Shown here one piece after another: positions 1 through 6,338 of a stretch of DNA of 10,026 nt. Below the pieces are notes generated by a model. It was not told where the DNA came from. It saw nothing but the letters and a program-made list of their open reading frames with translations, and did not search any database. The stretch spans positions 1 through 10,026 of the forward strand of contig JAJZEY010000214.1 of NCBI GenBank assembly GCA_021805585.1, in the 5' to 3' direction. How positions within the stretch are numbered: position 1 is the stretch's first letter; every line of letters begins with the position of its first letter. The stretch comes from Planctomycetota bacterium (GTDB lineage: Bacteria; Planctomycetota; Phycisphaerae; WQYP01). The translations under genes were made by a program, and so were the position numbers.

Positions 1-74
1 ACATCGGATGGCCGGGACTGCTGATAGGCACAAAAAAACACAAAAAACACCGGCGAATCGCAGCTTGGCGATCT

Positions 75-128
75 TCCCGATAAAAACGGGCACACCCCGT
101 CAATCGGCTGTGCCCGTTTTTATCGGGA
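75..128. repeat. Perfect 20-bp inverted repeat (large hairpin)
   Basis: The arms at 75-94 and 109-128 are exact reverse complements, separated by a 14-nt loop. The left arm reads TCCCGATAAAAACGGGCACA. No U-rich tract follows on either strand, although each arm carries an internal run of five A or T, so it is not a textbook intrinsic terminator. It could still end transcription, or be a palindromic mobile repeat. Degenerate single arms of the same sequence occur at 5932-5955 and 6067-6090, which favours a dispersed repeat family over a site-specific terminator. Confidence 0.75.
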
Positions 129-203
129 CGGCAAAATATTGCATTGATAAATGGGGTGCCGGTGGGGAGGTCATCTTCCTTCCTGCGACCACGAAGCGGG
201 CCG

Positions 204-221
204 GCGTTGCTGCGGCAACGC
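204..221. repeat. Short perfect hairpin, 7-bp stem
   Basis: GCGTTGC (204-210) and GCAACGC (215-221) are exact complements around a TGCG tetraloop. There is no U tract, so a terminator call is weak. It lies ten bases before the dispersed repeat copy at 231-295 and may belong to the same non-coding unit. The window ends before the matching position of the other copy can be examined. Confidence 0.4.
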
Positions 222-230
222 AGAACAGGA

Positions 231-295
231 GTTTAGAGAGAGTAGAAAGTAGAGCACATAAGGATAGGATAAAAGAGTGGCTGTCGCCGAAACAT
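231..295 (+). repeat. Dispersed repeat, left copy (forward)
   Basis: This stretch matches the reverse complement of 9960-10022 over about 63 bases, with a few mismatches and small indels. Shared blocks are TTTAGAGAG, AGTAGAGCACATAAGG, AAAGAG, GGCTG and CGCCGAAACAT. The left part contains a tandem 7-mer of the form GARAGTA (GAGAGTA then GAAAGTA). Similarity fades after about position 300. The two copies are inverted relative to one another and lie in intergenic DNA near the two ends of the window. Function is unknown; a MITE-like or structured intergenic repeat fits best. Confidence 0.75.
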
Positions 296-356
296 CGCGC
301 CAGCCTTCGCGTAAGAACTGACTACCGATTGCATTTACGCGCTGCCCGTTGCCAGG

Positions 357-434
357 CGTATCCGCGTTATCGACGAAATCCGCGGTTTTGACATCTTTAT
401 GATGAACCTCGCATTTTACGGATTGCGCGGATAG
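357..434 (+). pseudogene. Possible N-terminal scrap of an acyltransferase-like protein
   Basis: In the frame ending at the TAG of 432-434 the DNA encodes RIRVIDEIRGFDIFMM. This resembles the N-terminal signature of the DUF1624/DUF5009 heparan-alpha-glucosaminide N-acetyltransferase-like family (pattern R-x3-[LI]-D-x-[LI]-R-G-F-D-x-F). The open frame is only about 39 codons, has no clear start codon and stops almost at once, so it cannot be a working gene. It may be a relic, or chance similarity over some 16 residues. The ribosome binding site of the next candidate gene overlaps its stop codon. Confidence 0.15.
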
Positions 435-446
435 GAGTGACCAACC

Positions 447-620
447 GTGGACGCCGAACTTATTTCCAAGGATTTAAGCCGGGAGATCATGATTGTTGCC
501 GACTTGGTTCTGGTGGCCGCCAAGGTGGTTTCGGCGTTCACCGCTAAGATTGAATCCGACACCTTGGCACGGATGTTGGTTAAAAAGTCTGACTGGCGGT
601 TGCGGTGGAAAAATCCGTAA
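447..620 (+). CDS. Candidate small protein, 57 aa, function unknown
   Basis: A GTG start at 447 follows GGAG (434-437) with a 9-nt gap, a good Shine-Dalgarno arrangement, and the frame runs 57 codons to TAA at 618-620. The product begins VDAELISKDL and is predicted mostly helical. A hydrophobic middle (about residues 14-31, rich in V, A and L) is followed by a charged section and a basic, tryptophan-containing tail. I recognise no family. Its last 41 bases overlap the 3' end of aroA on the opposite strand, so the genes converge tail to tail. Support is the ribosome binding site plus plausible amino-acid composition. Against it are the small size, the GTG start and the overlap. It may be spurious. 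Confidence 0.35.
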   Translation: MDAELISKDLSREIMIVADLVLVAAKVVSAFTAKIESDTLARMLVKKSDWRLRWKNP

Positions 621-1992
621 AGAACGACGGATAGGTTTTCGCGCAACAGGCCGGGTTGGCGATGCGGATTCCCGGCACGCGCAGACCGGCAACGGCAAAT
701 GCCATCGCCATGCGGTGATCGTCATAGGTTTCAATGGTGGCTGGAGTCACTGTTTCCGGCGGCTCAATGGTAATGCTGTCCGGGGTGGTTTGTACCCGTG
801 CGCCCAGCTTCGCTAATTCTGTTTCCAGCGCCGCCAGGCGGTCGGTTTCCTTAATCCGTAAATTGCCGACGTTGCAAATATGGGTCGGTCCATCCGCGAA
901 CAGAGCCAGAACCGCCAGCGTTTGTACCATGTCGGGAATGGAATTCATATCAATGGTAAGTCCGGTCAGTCGGTTGGTTCCGGTTATCCGCACGCAATCC
1001 GCATCCAGAAACAATCGGGCACCCATTTGGCCAAGCACATCGGCAAACAGCACATCTCCCTGCAGAGAATCGCGCCCAAGACCTGGAATAACCACTGTCG
1101 AACCGGGCACCAGCGCCGCAGCGGCCAAAAAATAACTTGCGTTGCTGGCATCAGGTTCTATGGCGTAAGGGCGGCCGGTGTACCGTTGACCGGCGGCAAT
1201 GGTTACCACGCGACCGCGTTCGGGCGTTTGGGGATCCAGCGCCGCCAGCGAGGCGCGTATGCCGAACTGCTCCATCATGGCCAGCGTCATGCGGACATAC
1301 GGTTCGCTGGTGACGGGGCCTTCCAAAATGACATCCACGGCCTGCCGGGCAAGCGGAGCGGCCATCAGAACGGCTGAAATATATTGGCTGCTTTTGACAT
1401 TGCTGAATCGGCATTGGCCGCCGGCAAGGCCGGTACCGGTTGTCTGAACAGGGGGGAAGCCGGGGTTCAAGGGGAACTGAATATTTCCGCCCAGACTGGC
1501 AATTGCCGTCGAAAGTTCGCCAATTGGCCGCTGTCGCATACGGTCAATACCATCCAGGCGGTAAGCGCCCGGCATGGCGGCACAAACGGCCGCAAGGAAC
1601 CGGATGGTGGTGCCGGAATTTCCACAGTATAAATCAGCTTTGGCCACGGGGAATGCGGAACTTAAACCGGACACGGAAATTTCACATGCGGATTCGTTAA
1701 TTTCAAGGGTTACGCCCAGTTGGCGCAGGCAGTCGATCATGCGATGGGTGTCATCGGCAAAAAGCACACCGGAAAGTCGGGTACATCCGCCGGCCAAAGC
1801 GGCCATTGGCAAAGCCCGATTGGTCATGCTTTTGCTGCCCGGCACGGCAACGGTGGCGCGGAAAGGGCGGCTTACCGGTTGAATGTCAACCCATGATTCA
1901 GCCACGCGGTCCCCATGTATCTGTATTGCGTCCGGCCGCTTTGCCGCCAGTCGTAAAGCATCCGACCGCCAGACCGCCGGGGCATTTTGCAT
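580..1992 (-). CDS. aroA: 3-phosphoshikimate 1-carboxyvinyltransferase (EPSP synthase)
   Basis: This cytoplasmic enzyme of the shikimate pathway transfers the enolpyruvyl group of phosphoenolpyruvate to shikimate 3-phosphate, the step before chorismate. As called it has 470 residues; family members are usually about 430. Visible signatures are VPGSKSMTNRAL (about 50-61, substrate-binding Lys/Ser), CGNSGTTIRFL (123-133, with the Gly linked to glyphosate sensitivity kept), QRPIGEL, SSQYISAVLMAAPLA, IPD with the likely catalytic Asp 354, KETDRLAA (from 381), YDDHRMAM (423 on) and KTYPSF (from Lys 452). Both halves of the inverted alpha/beta fold are present, so it looks functional. The ATG at 1992 lacks a strong ribosome binding site. 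A GTG at 1905, four bases after GGGGA, would trim the extra 29 N-terminal residues and give a typical length. The gene starts 12 bp after the upstream gene ends, which suggests co-transcription and perhaps translational coupling. Confidence 0.95.
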   Translation of the reverse strand: MQNAPAVWRSDALRLAAKRPDAIQIHGDRVAESWVDIQPVSRPFRATVAVPGSKSMTNRALPMAALAGGCTRLSGVLFADDTHRMIDCLRQLGVTLEINESACEISVSGLSSAFPVAKADLYCGNSGTTIRFLAAVCAAMPGAYRLDGIDRMRQRPIGELSTAIASLGGNIQFPLNPGFPPVQTTGTGLAGGQCRFSNVKSSQYISAVLMAAPLARQAVDVILEGPVTSEPYVRMTLAMMEQFGIRASLAALDPQTPERGRVVTIAAGQRYTGRPYAIEPDASNASYFLAAAALVPGSTVVIPGLGRDSLQGDVLFADVLGQMGARLFLDADCVRITGTNRLTGLTIDMNSIPDMVQTLAVLALFADGPTHICNVGNLRIKETDRLAALETELAKLGARVQTTPDSITIEPPETVTPATIETYDDHRMAMAFAVAGLRVPGIRIANPACCAKTYPSFFTDFSTATASQTF

Positions 1993-2004
1993 CGGCCAGG
2001 CGGC

Positions 2005-3042
2005 TCATTGCCCCGCCCCGGCAATGCGGACGGGAATGGGCGCTTTGGGAAAAAGCTTTTGCAGGATACCAGCCTGCGACTGACTACCCGTTAACGCATT
2101 GACCTTCAGCAGTGTTTCGGTGCCGCTGCTGGTACTGGTAAGGGTCGGAATGGAAAAAGAGGTTGTACCGCTGACGGCGTTCATCGCCGCCGAGCAGGCG
2201 TTGATTGTTTCGGGTGCGGCGAGTTTTTGCGGGTAGCCAAGGAGACCGGCCTGCCAGTATTGGGCGGCGTAGCTGCAAAGGTCTGCCAAGGTGGTCATGG
2301 CGGCAAGTTTTTCGTCCGGGGTCAGCACGGCACCGGCCTTGACCAGTTGGGTCAGGCTGTTGGCCAGTTCGCCGGCGATGTCCAAGTTCCGGGGTGGTGC
2401 CTTGGGGTAAGGATGGGTCACGCGCCCAAGCACGGCCACAATAAGGGGCGCGGTGTCCAGCGGTTCGGGCGTCATGGATTGCAGACAATGGCATATTTCC
2501 AAGGCCGCGACCGGGTCGGTTTCAGTGGAGAGTGCGGTTTTCAGATCAGTTACCGCGGACTGTTCGGACGGGCCGATTTGCGCCAGTTCCGGTTCGATAC
2601 CGATTAAGCCGCGCGCCGCCCAGTAGCGTACCGCGGGCACCGGGCTTTCCAACCCCTGTTGCAGCGCGGGCTGGGTGCTTAAATCTTTTATGTTGGCCAG
2701 GGTGATGATGGCATTTAGCGCAAGATTTTTGTGGGACAGGAAAGGAGTTAATTCTGTGGTTACGACGCTGCCGTAGTCGGAAAGGAACATCACCGAAGCC
2801 GTGACGGATTTTTGCTCGAGCGGCTTTAAAATACGGTGGCGCGCGCGCACCATTGCGCGTGTGGTAGTGGCTTGCCGCAGCTGGGCGGCGTAGTGGTCCA
2901 CATAAGCGGTCATGGCGGTTGTGTCGGCCGCGGTATAGGAAGGCGCGGCGGGATTAGGCATAGGGGGCGCGGCACCAAAAGCCAGTCCGGAGGTTCCAAG
3001 CACCACAGCCAGAGAAGGCCAACGCCAAAAACGAGTCCGCAT
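2005..3042 (-). CDS. Secreted HEAT-repeat-like protein of unknown function
   Basis: The ATG at 3042 is preceded by GGAG with a 9-nt gap and begins a classic signal peptide: MRTRFWRW, a hydrophobic core to about residue 22, then AFG-AA as the likely cleavage site. A longer frame from 3138 would bury this signal, so I prefer 3042 (345 aa). The mature protein is alpha-helical and Ala/Leu-rich. Residues about 105-150 (ALNAIITLANI, then VPAVRYWAARGLIGI) look like HEAT or armadillo-type repeats, and later helices continue the pattern to about 290. The C-terminus is Ser/Thr-rich. There is no catalytic motif, lipobox or anchor that I can see, so an exported scaffold or binding protein is the most I can infer. 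It is the first gene of a probable two-gene transcript with aroA, with which it has no obvious functional link. Confidence 0.8.
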   Translation of the reverse strand: MRTRFWRWPSLAVVLGTSGLAFGAAPPMPNPAAPSYTAADTTAMTAYVDHYAAQLRQATTTRAMVRARHRILKPLEQKSVTASVMFLSDYGSVVTTELTPFLSHKNLALNAIITLANIKDLSTQPALQQGLESPVPAVRYWAARGLIGIEPELAQIGPSEQSAVTDLKTALSTETDPVAALEICHCLQSMTPEPLDTAPLIVAVLGRVTHPYPKAPPRNLDIAGELANSLTQLVKAGAVLTPDEKLAAMTTLADLCSYAAQYWQAGLLGYPQKLAAPETINACSAAMNAVSGTTSFSIPTLTSTSSGTETLLKVNALTGSQSQAGILQKLFPKAPIPVRIAGAGQ

Positions 3043-3158
3043 ACCGCGTTTCTCCAAGTAAGATTTGACCGCTCCGCCGATTGTGCCGCCTGATTCGCAA
3101 GCCGTCTGGCCGGCCAATTCAGCCTGCCGAGGGCACAATGCGGTCCATACTACCGTGA

Positions 3159-3187
3159 ACCGTAACGCGCTGGGGCGGCAGTGTCAA
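3159..3187 (-). promoter_or_regulatory. Candidate promoter for the HEAT-like gene and aroA
   Basis: On the minus strand a perfect -35 hexamer TTGACA (3187-3182) is followed after 17 bp by TACGGT (3164-3159), a poor -10 that matches the consensus at three positions. It would give a leader of about 110 nt before the start at 3042. The -35 and spacing are good and the -10 is weak, so this is tentative. Confidence 0.3.
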
Positions 3188-3314
3188 GAATTTTGCAGGT
3201 TGTATCCTGCCACCAATGAAATTCGGGCCGTTATTCCGGTCCGACGGTCCGGTCTTTGAGGTCAGATAACCGCGAAATCTGCCCTGGGAAATTTGCTCTG
3301 GGATCGAAGAGTTT

Positions 3315-3344
3315 TTGACATTACGCCACTCGTGCCGATATTGT
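3315..3344 (+). promoter_or_regulatory. Candidate promoter of the PEP-CTERM gene with operator-like palindrome
   Basis: TTGACA (3315-3320) is followed after 18 bp by TATTGT (3339-3344), which would start transcription near 3351 and leave a leader of about 170 nt before the GTG at 3524. A perfect 11-bp palindrome, ATTGTAACAAT (3340-3350), overlaps the -10 and the likely start point. A repressor bound there could block initiation. The hexamers are seen directly; the regulatory role is inferred. Confidence 0.45.
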
Positions 3345-3397
3345 AACAATGGTCCTGTGGAAGTGGTGCCAGGCGTATGGCCCCGACTGGAAACAAT

Positions 3398-3474
3398 GGG
3401 AGAGATCCCCGCCATGCTGTCGGTGTAACCCGACGGCGGCTATCGCAAAATAAGCCCGTTCGTCGGGCGAAGCC
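3398..3474 (+). promoter_or_regulatory. Structured 5' leader of the PEP-CTERM gene (three hairpins)
   Basis: Three hairpins lie in a row between the candidate promoter and the start codon. The first is GGGA-GAGA-TCCC (3398-3409), closed by a GNRA-type tetraloop. The second is an 11-bp stem (3411-3440) with a 2-nt bulge, whose core is GCTGTCGG (3416-3423) paired with CCGACGGC (3430-3437). The third is GCCCG-TTCGT-CGGGC (3454-3468). CCCGACG (3429-3435) is also exactly complementary to CGTCGGG (3461-3467), so hairpins two and three compete with a long-range pairing. This is the layout of a switchable leader. I could not match it to the c-di-GMP-I, cobalamin or glycine riboswitch consensus. There is no U tract, so control of translation is likelier than attenuation. 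Confidence 0.4.
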
Positions 3475-3523
3475 AGCGCAAGCCTGAATTCTGTCAAACG
3501 AACCTGTAAAGAATGGAGCGATT

Positions 3524-4543
3524 GTGAGAATAATACGCACGAATGTTTTGGTTTTGGCGGCGGCCGTTGCGGTGGTGGTGGGCTTCGGGCTTGGCGGGCT
3601 GCCACGGGCGTGGGCGGGAACCTTTCCCATGCAGCAATTCAACGTCATCGTGCTTGGGGCACCGGCCACGGGCGGGTCGCGGACACCGGTGACATCTTTT
3701 AATGATAACAGCGATACTCAAGGCAATGCTTTCCTAAATGGATCTGTTGCCGGGTCCACCTTCGCGGGTAATGGCCTGCCCACCGGTGCGACCATCGGTC
3801 TGGAGGCAACCGGCGATGTGACGTCAAGCAATGTACACGTGGACAATGGCAAGGTGCTGCTTGGTGGTACTGCCACCGGCGGATTCTCCGTAAACAGCGG
3901 CGGTTCCCTTACGCAAAATTCAACCGCACCGGCGACTGACCTGGCTAATTTTGCCAACGAGCTGACGGCCACCTCCACCGCATGGGCGGCTTTGCCGACC
4001 ACCACCGGAGCTACGGTGACCGCAAGCAACAACAACTTAACGTTTAATCTGCCGACAGCTCCTTCGCTGGTGGTGTTTAATATTGACGCATCCACCTTCA
4101 GCCCCGGACAGTCAATTTCCAATATCGCATTTTCCACTTTGTCAGCCAATCAACAGGTGCTGATTAATTTTTCCGGTACTTCCTTTTCGGAGCCGAGCGG
4201 GTTGAATTTTAACGGCAATTCCACGGAAGCGGATAACATTGTCTGGAATTTCAGCACGGCGACAACTCTGTCCTTGCAATCCGGGTGGTATGGATCCATC
4301 CTGGCTCCCAACGCAACCCTCTCCACACAAAGTACCATCACCGGTAATTTGGCGGTGGGGGGAATCAGCAGTGTTGGTGAAATTGATTTGGCCAGCCCGA
4401 ATTTTACGACGCCGCTGAATGCCATCCCCGCCGGCGGGCCGCTGCCTGCGCCTTCAACCTGGGCGCTGTTGTTTTGCGGCGGCCTGGGATTGGGTGGCCT
4501 GGCCCTTGGCCGGCGCAAGGCCGCCGATAAATATTCAGCCTGA
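3524..4543 (+). CDS. Choice-of-anchor A family protein with PEP-CTERM-type sorting signal
   Basis: This 339-residue exported protein starts at a GTG with GGAG (3515-3518) five bases upstream. Residues 1-31 form a signal peptide with likely cleavage after AWA. The body is rich in Gly, Ser, Thr, Asn and Ala. It shows hallmarks of the choice-of-anchor A domain: FNVIVLG near 39-45, and a C-terminal part with WNFSTATTLSL, GSILAPNATLS and a GNLAVGG-like turn. The last 32 residues are a tripartite sorting signal: PAPS (308-311, a variant of the usual PEP motif), a hydrophobic helix (313-328) and the basic RRK (330-332). Such proteins are processed by exosortase/archaeosortase-type enzymes and reach the cell surface or exopolysaccharide matrix. 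No exosortase is in this window. Base composition is more AT-rich than in the flanking genes, as expected from the Asn/Thr/Ser-rich sequence. Confidence 0.9.
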   Translation: MRIIRTNVLVLAAAVAVVVGFGLGGLPRAWAGTFPMQQFNVIVLGAPATGGSRTPVTSFNDNSDTQGNAFLNGSVAGSTFAGNGLPTGATIGLEATGDVTSSNVHVDNGKVLLGGTATGGFSVNSGGSLTQNSTAPATDLANFANELTATSTAWAALPTTTGATVTASNNNLTFNLPTAPSLVVFNIDASTFSPGQSISNIAFSTLSANQQVLINFSGTSFSEPSGLNFNGNSTEADNIVWNFSTATTLSLQSGWYGSILAPNATLSTQSTITGNLAVGGISSVGEIDLASPNFTTPLNAIPAGGPLPAPSTWALLFCGGLGLGGLALGRRKAADKYSA

Positions 4544-4634
4544 TAATCCATCCACCGACGATGCGGGCAGGCAAATGGGCGGTTGAACCATGCGTTAGCG
4601 GCGGCCCAAGGCAAGTTCAAATATCGAATAAAAC

Positions 4635-4664
4635 TCTACACGCCATCCATTTGACCGATATAAT
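4635..4664 (+). promoter_or_regulatory. Promoter of the membrane protein gene
   Basis: A perfect -10 hexamer TATAAT (4659-4664) lies 18 bp after TCTACA (4635-4640), which matches the -35 consensus at four positions. Transcription would begin near 4671, about 40 nt before the ATG at 4714. This suggests the membrane protein gene is transcribed independently of the PEP-CTERM gene, which ends at 4543. I see no clear intrinsic terminator between them. Confidence 0.5.
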
Positions 4665-4713
4665 GTCGTATGGCCGGGGCCTTCTTTAGTGCCCGGCGTT
4701 GGCGGAGTTTTGT

Positions 4714-5763
4714 ATGCGGTATGGCGGACAGGGTCTGGCGCGGCGTGGCATTTCGCCTGGCATTCACGGCGTTTCGGATGGACGGGCGGCGGTTGCCGCC
4801 GCGCCGGTGAAAATCGACCTGCCCGATGCTATCATCGCGCCACCACTGGCCACTGCGGCCAGCGACGCCAATAATGCGGCAGGCGAAGCCGAAAAGCCGT
4901 GGCCGATTCCGCGTAAGCGGTTTGAATTTTCGTGCCTGTTTGTCGGTATGTTCGGATGCATCCTGCTGATTGCACCCGTGTATCTGATTTTTTCGCGCTT
5001 TGGCACGCAGCTCATGGGCGCAGCTTCCACCGCACCGGTATTTCACAGCGGCATGGGGCAGACGCTTCGCTTCCTGGAACTTATTCTTGGGCTGCTGGGA
5101 GTGCCGGCGATCCTGTTTCTGCCGCGGTCTTTGCGGGCGGACTTCATGTGGATGCTTGGCGTGTTTATGCTGTGCATCGTGATGCTGCTGGCCAAAGGGC
5201 AGGGAGACATATTTGCCATTCTGGTGGGTTATCCCACGGTGGCTCTGCTGTCGCTGGTGGCACTGGATGCAATTACCGGCATTCGGCCCGCAGTGACCCA
5301 ATCGCTGACATTTCGCAACTGGCAGTTTTTCATTTCCGCCGGGGTAACCATTCTGTGGTTCCTGCCGGCTGGTTTGGCGGTCTGCGGCAAACAGATTACC
5401 GCAATTGTGCCGCACGGTGGGCAGCTTTGGGTTCATCTGACGATCATGGCGGCGGTATTCGGCGCGGAATTTGCCGGGCTGCTGGGCATGCTGGCCTATT
5501 TTTCTGAATTCAAACGCTGGGTGAATACGGCTGGCCGCCTGCTGGGCACGCTGGGGCTGACCGTGACCATGGGCGTCGGCCTGTGGACCGCTTTGCAGCC
5601 GGGGGTGCTTGCGCGGCAAACCGACCTGCCGGTGCGCATAGAGATGCTGTGGTTGTTCATGATCGTATCCGGATCGCTTCTGCTGGTCTGGGCGGGGTTA
5701 ACGCAGCGGTTTATCCTTTCCGCGGCGCGCATTCGCACCGCGGAATCCGGCACGGAAAATTGA
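4714..5763 (+). CDS. Multi-pass inner-membrane protein of unknown function
   Basis: I choose the ATG at 4714 because GGAG (4704-4707) sits six bases before it; earlier TTG or GTG starts at 4699 or 4689 would overlap that site. The product has 349 residues. The first 60 or so are soluble, Ala/Pro-rich and probably disordered, ending in a basic stretch (PRKRFEF). About eight transmembrane segments follow, beginning near CLFVGMFGCILLIAPVYLIF and ending near MLWLFMIVSGSLLLVWAGL, then a short charged tail. Few charged residues lie inside the helices, and I see no transport signature, ATP-binding motif, protease residues or exosortase Cys/Arg/His triad. I do not recognise the family. Position next to the PEP-CTERM gene gives no firm functional clue. 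Confidence 0.8.
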   Translation: MRYGGQGLARRGISPGIHGVSDGRAAVAAAPVKIDLPDAIIAPPLATAASDANNAAGEAEKPWPIPRKRFEFSCLFVGMFGCILLIAPVYLIFSRFGTQLMGAASTAPVFHSGMGQTLRFLELILGLLGVPAILFLPRSLRADFMWMLGVFMLCIVMLLAKGQGDIFAILVGYPTVALLSLVALDAITGIRPAVTQSLTFRNWQFFISAGVTILWFLPAGLAVCGKQITAIVPHGGQLWVHLTIMAAVFGAEFAGLLGMLAYFSEFKRWVNTAGRLLGTLGLTVTMGVGLWTALQPGVLARQTDLPVRIEMLWLFMIVSGSLLLVWAGLTQRFILSAARIRTAESGTEN

Positions 5764-5931
5764 CCATTGCGGTCCGGGCAACCGGGCGGTCTAAGAACAA
5801 TGTTGCGAACAGGATGGATGGCCCCTCATCCCGCCCCCATGCCCTTAACCTTAAACACATCTTTTGCGATAGAATAGCCCAGCCAGGACATGTTTTCTGC
5901 AGAATTGATTAAACAATTTAGCGGAATCGGG

Positions 5932-5955
5932 CGGGCCTGTTTTTATTGGGAAGGT
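5932..5955 (-). repeat. Degenerate arm of the 75-128 repeat
   Basis: Read on the minus strand, this is CTTCCCAATAAAAACAGGCC followed by CGCC. It matches CTTCCCGATAAAAACGGGCA at 73-92 with three differences in the first 20 bases (A for G at two positions, plus the last base). It lies in gene-free DNA. Confidence 0.5.
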
Positions 5956-6066
5956 CACTAAACTGCTATTCGGCAATATTTCTGTGCCCACCAGGCGTCC
6001 AACCAATTCTGATTTGCATGTCTGACCAAGCACCTTCCTGCCAATTTTGTCAGGGGGCGGACATCT

Positions 6067-6090
6067 GGCCCGATAAAAGTGGGCAAACCC
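6067..6090 (+). repeat. Second degenerate arm of the 75-128 repeat
   Basis: The plus strand reads GGCCCGATAAAAGTGGGCAA then ACCC, against TTCCCGATAAAAACGGGCAC then ACCC at 74-97. It faces the copy at 5932-5955 in inverted orientation about 110 bp away, so the pair could be the eroded ends of a small palindromic element. Confidence 0.4.
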
Positions 6091-6119
6091 ATTTGCTGGA
6101 TCTGCCAACAAATCGGGCG

Positions 6120-6338
6120 TCAGGCCATGCCGGATTTTATGAAGTGGCGTTGGCGTAAAAAATACGGGGGTCTGAAGAAGAAAAGCCGCACCACGCCGAA
6201 GCACTCCAATTCCAATCGCTGAACACCCTGAACAAAAGGCCATACCTTCATATCTTGCAATGCGATCCCGCCGCGCACCTCGTAGGGCATGCTGTTGTGA
6301 TCATGCCCGCTCTCGTCGAGAAATAGTAGCCAGCTCAT
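6120..6338 (-). pseudogene. Truncated DUF3800-family protein gene
   Basis: The frame opens with MSWLLFLDESGHDH at 6338, the characteristic N-terminus of a DUF3800 subfamily whose acidic DES motif suggests an RNase H-like fold. GGAG lies eight bases upstream. The match continues through PYEVRGGIAL and VWPFVQGVQRLELECFG to about residue 48 (near 6192), after which the sequence becomes aromatic and basic (RLFFFRPPYF) and stops at 72 residues. Full-length members are several times longer, so most of the protein is missing and a frameshift or deletion probably occurred just after ECFG. DUF3800 genes are often found in mobile or defence-associated DNA; function is not established. The remaining coding sequence is not visible downstream. 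Confidence 0.7.

Larger units (their letters stand above)
1..446. other. Intergenic region without a convincing gene
   Basis: No reading frame here looks like a recognisable protein. One open frame from about position 8 to 391 on the plus strand runs straight through a perfect inverted repeat, an AT-biased patch and a dispersed repeat copy, and its product is low-complexity and basic, so I do not call it. The stretch holds repeat structures, listed separately (75-128, 204-221, 231-295), and a short peptide resemblance at 357-434. It precedes a small candidate gene at 447. I see no tRNA or rRNA. Confidence 0.6.
5764..6119. other. Gene-poor spacer with degenerate repeats
   Basis: No convincing gene lies between the membrane protein stop and the DUF3800 relic. 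A minus-strand open frame from 6243 to 5851 yields a composition-biased product that runs through both repeat arms and shows no family resemblance. The stretch carries two arms related to the large inverted repeat at 75-128, in opposite orientations (5932-5955 and 6067-6090). I see no clear terminator for the upstream gene. Confidence 0.5.

Noticed and set aside
8..391. 127-codon plus-strand open frame
   Set aside because: It crosses the perfect inverted repeat and the dispersed repeat copy, has a biased basic composition and resembles no family.
350..3378. Shared 12-mer TGCCAGGCGTAT at 350-361 and 3367-3378
   Set aside because: A 12-base match between two places in 10 kb is expected by chance, and the flanks do not match.
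3380..3474. Known riboswitch (c-di-GMP-I, glycine or cobalamin) in the PEP-CTERM leader
   Set aside because: GGGAGAGATCCC and GGTGCCAGGC recall parts of the glycine and cobalamin motifs, but the remaining conserved segments are missing.
4636..5619. 327-codon minus-strand open frame
   Set aside because: It lies antisense to the membrane protein gene. Its product is Gln/Arg/His-rich low complexity, typical of an antisense shadow in GC-rich DNA.
5851..6243. 130-codon minus-strand open frame
   Set aside because: It runs through degenerate repeat arms and shows no protein family resemblance.
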